Below are positions 50,301-53,300 of a stretch of DNA of 64,000 nucleotides, piece after piece (the stretch's first letter is position 1; each line of letters starts with the position of its first letter). Under the pieces are notes generated by a model. That model was not told the origin of the DNA. It saw only the letters and a program-made list of their open reading frames with translations, and ran no database searches. The position numbers were made by a program, and so were the translations under genes. This DNA comes from Brachycybe producta (lineage: Eukaryota > Arthropoda > Diplopoda > Playtdesmida > Andrognathidae): contig JAUPFP010000020.1 of NCBI GenBank assembly GCA_036925085.1, positions 819,501 to 883,500 of the forward strand, in the 5' to 3' direction.

Positions 50301-53300
50301 TAGTTAGAGACTGTGCCACACCGGTATGGTACACTAGCAAAGTTAAAAGTGCTCTTTGTAAGCAACGCTTATGGAGGAATAGGGCTAGAAATCGCCAAAA
50401 ATTAGTAAATTCTAATGAATTCCGTATTGCACACACAGCAGCGAAACGGGAAATCTTGTTAGCTCATGACAATTTTAAAACAGAAACGCTTGGAGAATGG
50501 TTAAAAACGGACCCAAAAATATTTTGGCATTACATCAAGAACTCTACGTGAAGTAGAGAATCTATTCTTTCTCTGGTTGACACAAATGGGAAGCTTGTTT
50601 CAGATCCAGTATAGAAAGCTACCTTAATAAATGAACAATACAAGGTCTTCACAGTTGATGATGGCATACCACATGAGGGTTTTTTTTCAACATATTTTGT
50701 ATGGATCAAATTGTAATAACTGCAGATGGGATAGTCAAGCAACTTCTAAAGTTAGACTCAAATAAAACCTGTGGTCCCGATGGGATGTGTGCTATCATTT
50801 TAAAAAATCTTGCACAAGAGTTGGGTCCATACCTTCAGTTAATTTTTCAACAGAGTCTAGATATGTGGAAATTAGCTAATGTTAGTCCAATTTTTAAATC
50901 AGGAGACAAGTCTCAGGTAACTAATTACAGACCCGTGTCTTTAACCTTGATAGTTTGCAAGGTCTTTGAACATATATATTACTCCTCAATGAATCTTCTT
51001 ATGGAAAACAATCTTTTGTGTGATAACCAGCATGGGTTTCTTATTGGGCATTCATGTTAAATCCAGCTTATTCTTTTAGTTGATGACCTTCAGAAAATTT
51101 TAGACAAAGGCAGTCAGATAGATTTGTTTTTTTCTTGATCTATGCAAGCCATTTGATACAGTTTCTCACTCAAAACTAATGACAAAAATTAGTGGGTATG
51201 GATTGGGTGAACAGGTGTATAAATGGGTGCATTCTTTTTTGAGTGATAGGAAACAAAGGGTTGTTGCAGGTGGATCTGAATCTGACTGGATAGGGGTTAC
51301 ATCAGGGGTTCCTCAGGGTAGTGTGTTGGGTCCAATTCTGTTTCTTTTATATATCAATGACCTCAGCAGTCAAGTTAGCAGCAATTGCCGGCTATTTGCA
51401 GATGATACAATAATTTATTGTGTTGTTACCTCTGACAATGATTACCATATTATTGATAGTGACTTGAAAGCAATAGGGGCACTGTGTTCTAAATGGCAAC
51501 TTCAACTTAATTAGGAAAAATGTTATGTAATGAGGGTAGCTAGGGGAAGGATTCCAATAATATTTCCATATAGTGTAGGGGCCATTTCACTTAATAATGT
51601 AGATTCTTATAAATATTTGAGGGTAAGGATTACAGCTAAACTTTCTTGGAAGCTGCATGTCGAATAGATTATTTCCAAGTCTATGCAGATGCTAAGTTTA
51701 GTCAACGCGTTCTAAGAAGGTGTCCCAGGGAGGTAAAATGTATAGCATATCAATCATTAGTACATCCCTATCTAGAATACTGCAGCTCTGTGTGGAATCC
51801 CCACACAAGGCTGCTAGGTTTGTTTGTGGTAAATATGGATATGCTGACAGTGTAACTAAAATGCTTTCCGAGCTTGGTTTGGATAGTTTACTTACAAGAT
51901 GTTTATACTTTAGTCTTAATACCTTTAATCAAATGCTAGAAGGCTCTTGCCCTAAACCTACTTCAAGTAAACTTTGCATGGGTAGGGGTGACCACTCTAA
52001 CAAAGTTGGAGAGATTTTTGCACAAACAGATTCTTATTACTCGTCATTTGCCCCTAGGGTGATTCGACAATGGAACTCGCTTGCCGGGGATTTTGTGCAA
52101 GAAAAACATTTTATTGGAGTTGTGACTTTTTGATGTCGATCTCCTAATTATACCCACTTTTACATGGTGTTTTCTGCAAATCGTTTCTTCTCTTGATCGC
52201 ACGGTGACCGCACGAAGAAGATTCAAGTTACAGAAGTGGTTGGACGGCGATCAATTGCAATCATCCTCCTGCATGGGGGTGAAATCTGTGCAGAAGGATG
52301 GTGGCCATCTTTCCTCGTCGATGCTGATATACATCTTCTCCTGTGGTTCTTACCAATAGAAGAAGATGTTGTAGCTGCTTCAGGATTGTATGTCTCCTGC
52401 CTTATTCGGTTTCCGGCCTCTGTAAAGAAGTTGTTAGTTACCAAACATAGAGACAATGCTGTTTTCCGTTATAAACAATTTTATTCATCCTTATACGAAA
52501 ACACTTAGTTTACAATGATGAATGTTGATTATTAAAGGTGCGTCCTCAGGCCCATGATGTGATACGGATAAATATCTACGTAGTACAAAAGAGAGCAAAG
52601 ACTAGGACGAGGAACAAAGGAACACAGTCCTTTTATACCTTGGACCTGTGTACATCTACGAGGTGTAACCAGGTCCAAGTGACCATGGTCCTAAGTGTAT
52701 CACTCTGCCACTTCGATGTGCATCAGTAGTGTGAGTCAGAGAGGAGGGAGGGACAAGCGGGAGTTGTTTACCCCCAGGCTATGGTTTTGGCGGGAACGGG
52801 AGTTGCTGGGTGTTACAGAGTCATAATTTTGTTTTTTTTTGACAATGCATATATTTGCACCATTGAAAAATATTAAAATTGTTGTTGGGTTTATATCAAT
52901 GGGGTTTTATATTTCTGGTTTTGACAATGCATTTTCTATGCTGCATTTGGACTCTTGTCCCTCTGCCATAGACCTTTATGGCTGCTTGCAGAGTAATTTT
53001 TCAAATCAAAATAGAAATACGATGCTAGCGCGCTTTGCGGAGATTTTTCGAAGTAATTTTGCGATGTAGCCTCTTAGACATATACGTTACTGTAACTATT
53101 ATTATACAGTTGTACTGTTTATATATTGTATATCCAATTGGTGTTTCTTTTTTTTCTAGAATGTGCAGCGATCCTTGCAAGATAATGAACGTGGAAGAAC
53201 CCTTATGATTGTTGCTCATCGTCTATCAACAATAATCGATGCAGATGTTATATTTGTGGTAAACAAGGGAAAAGTAGTAGAAGCTGGTAGTCATTCGGAA

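Larger units (their letters stand above)
49894..53003 (+). mobile_element. Degraded CR1/L2-like LINE inserted in MITE P
   Basis: It contains the end of an endonuclease domain, a reverse transcriptase (49894-52120) and, after an inserted LTR-B, a 3' tail (52818-53003) matching the tail of the minus-strand LINE at 57185 (CTCTTGTCCCTCTGCCATAG). The 5' end is missing. Confidence 0.85.
49276..53073. mobile_element. TTAA-type MITE family P, copy 3, split by a LINE and an LTR
   Basis: The left part starts GAGGCTACATCACGAATTTA after TTAA (49272-49275) and runs to about 49893. The right end (53004-53073) closes with GCGATGTAGCCTC followed by TTAG. Between them sit a plus-strand LINE and, within that, a reverse LTR-B. 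Confidence 0.82.
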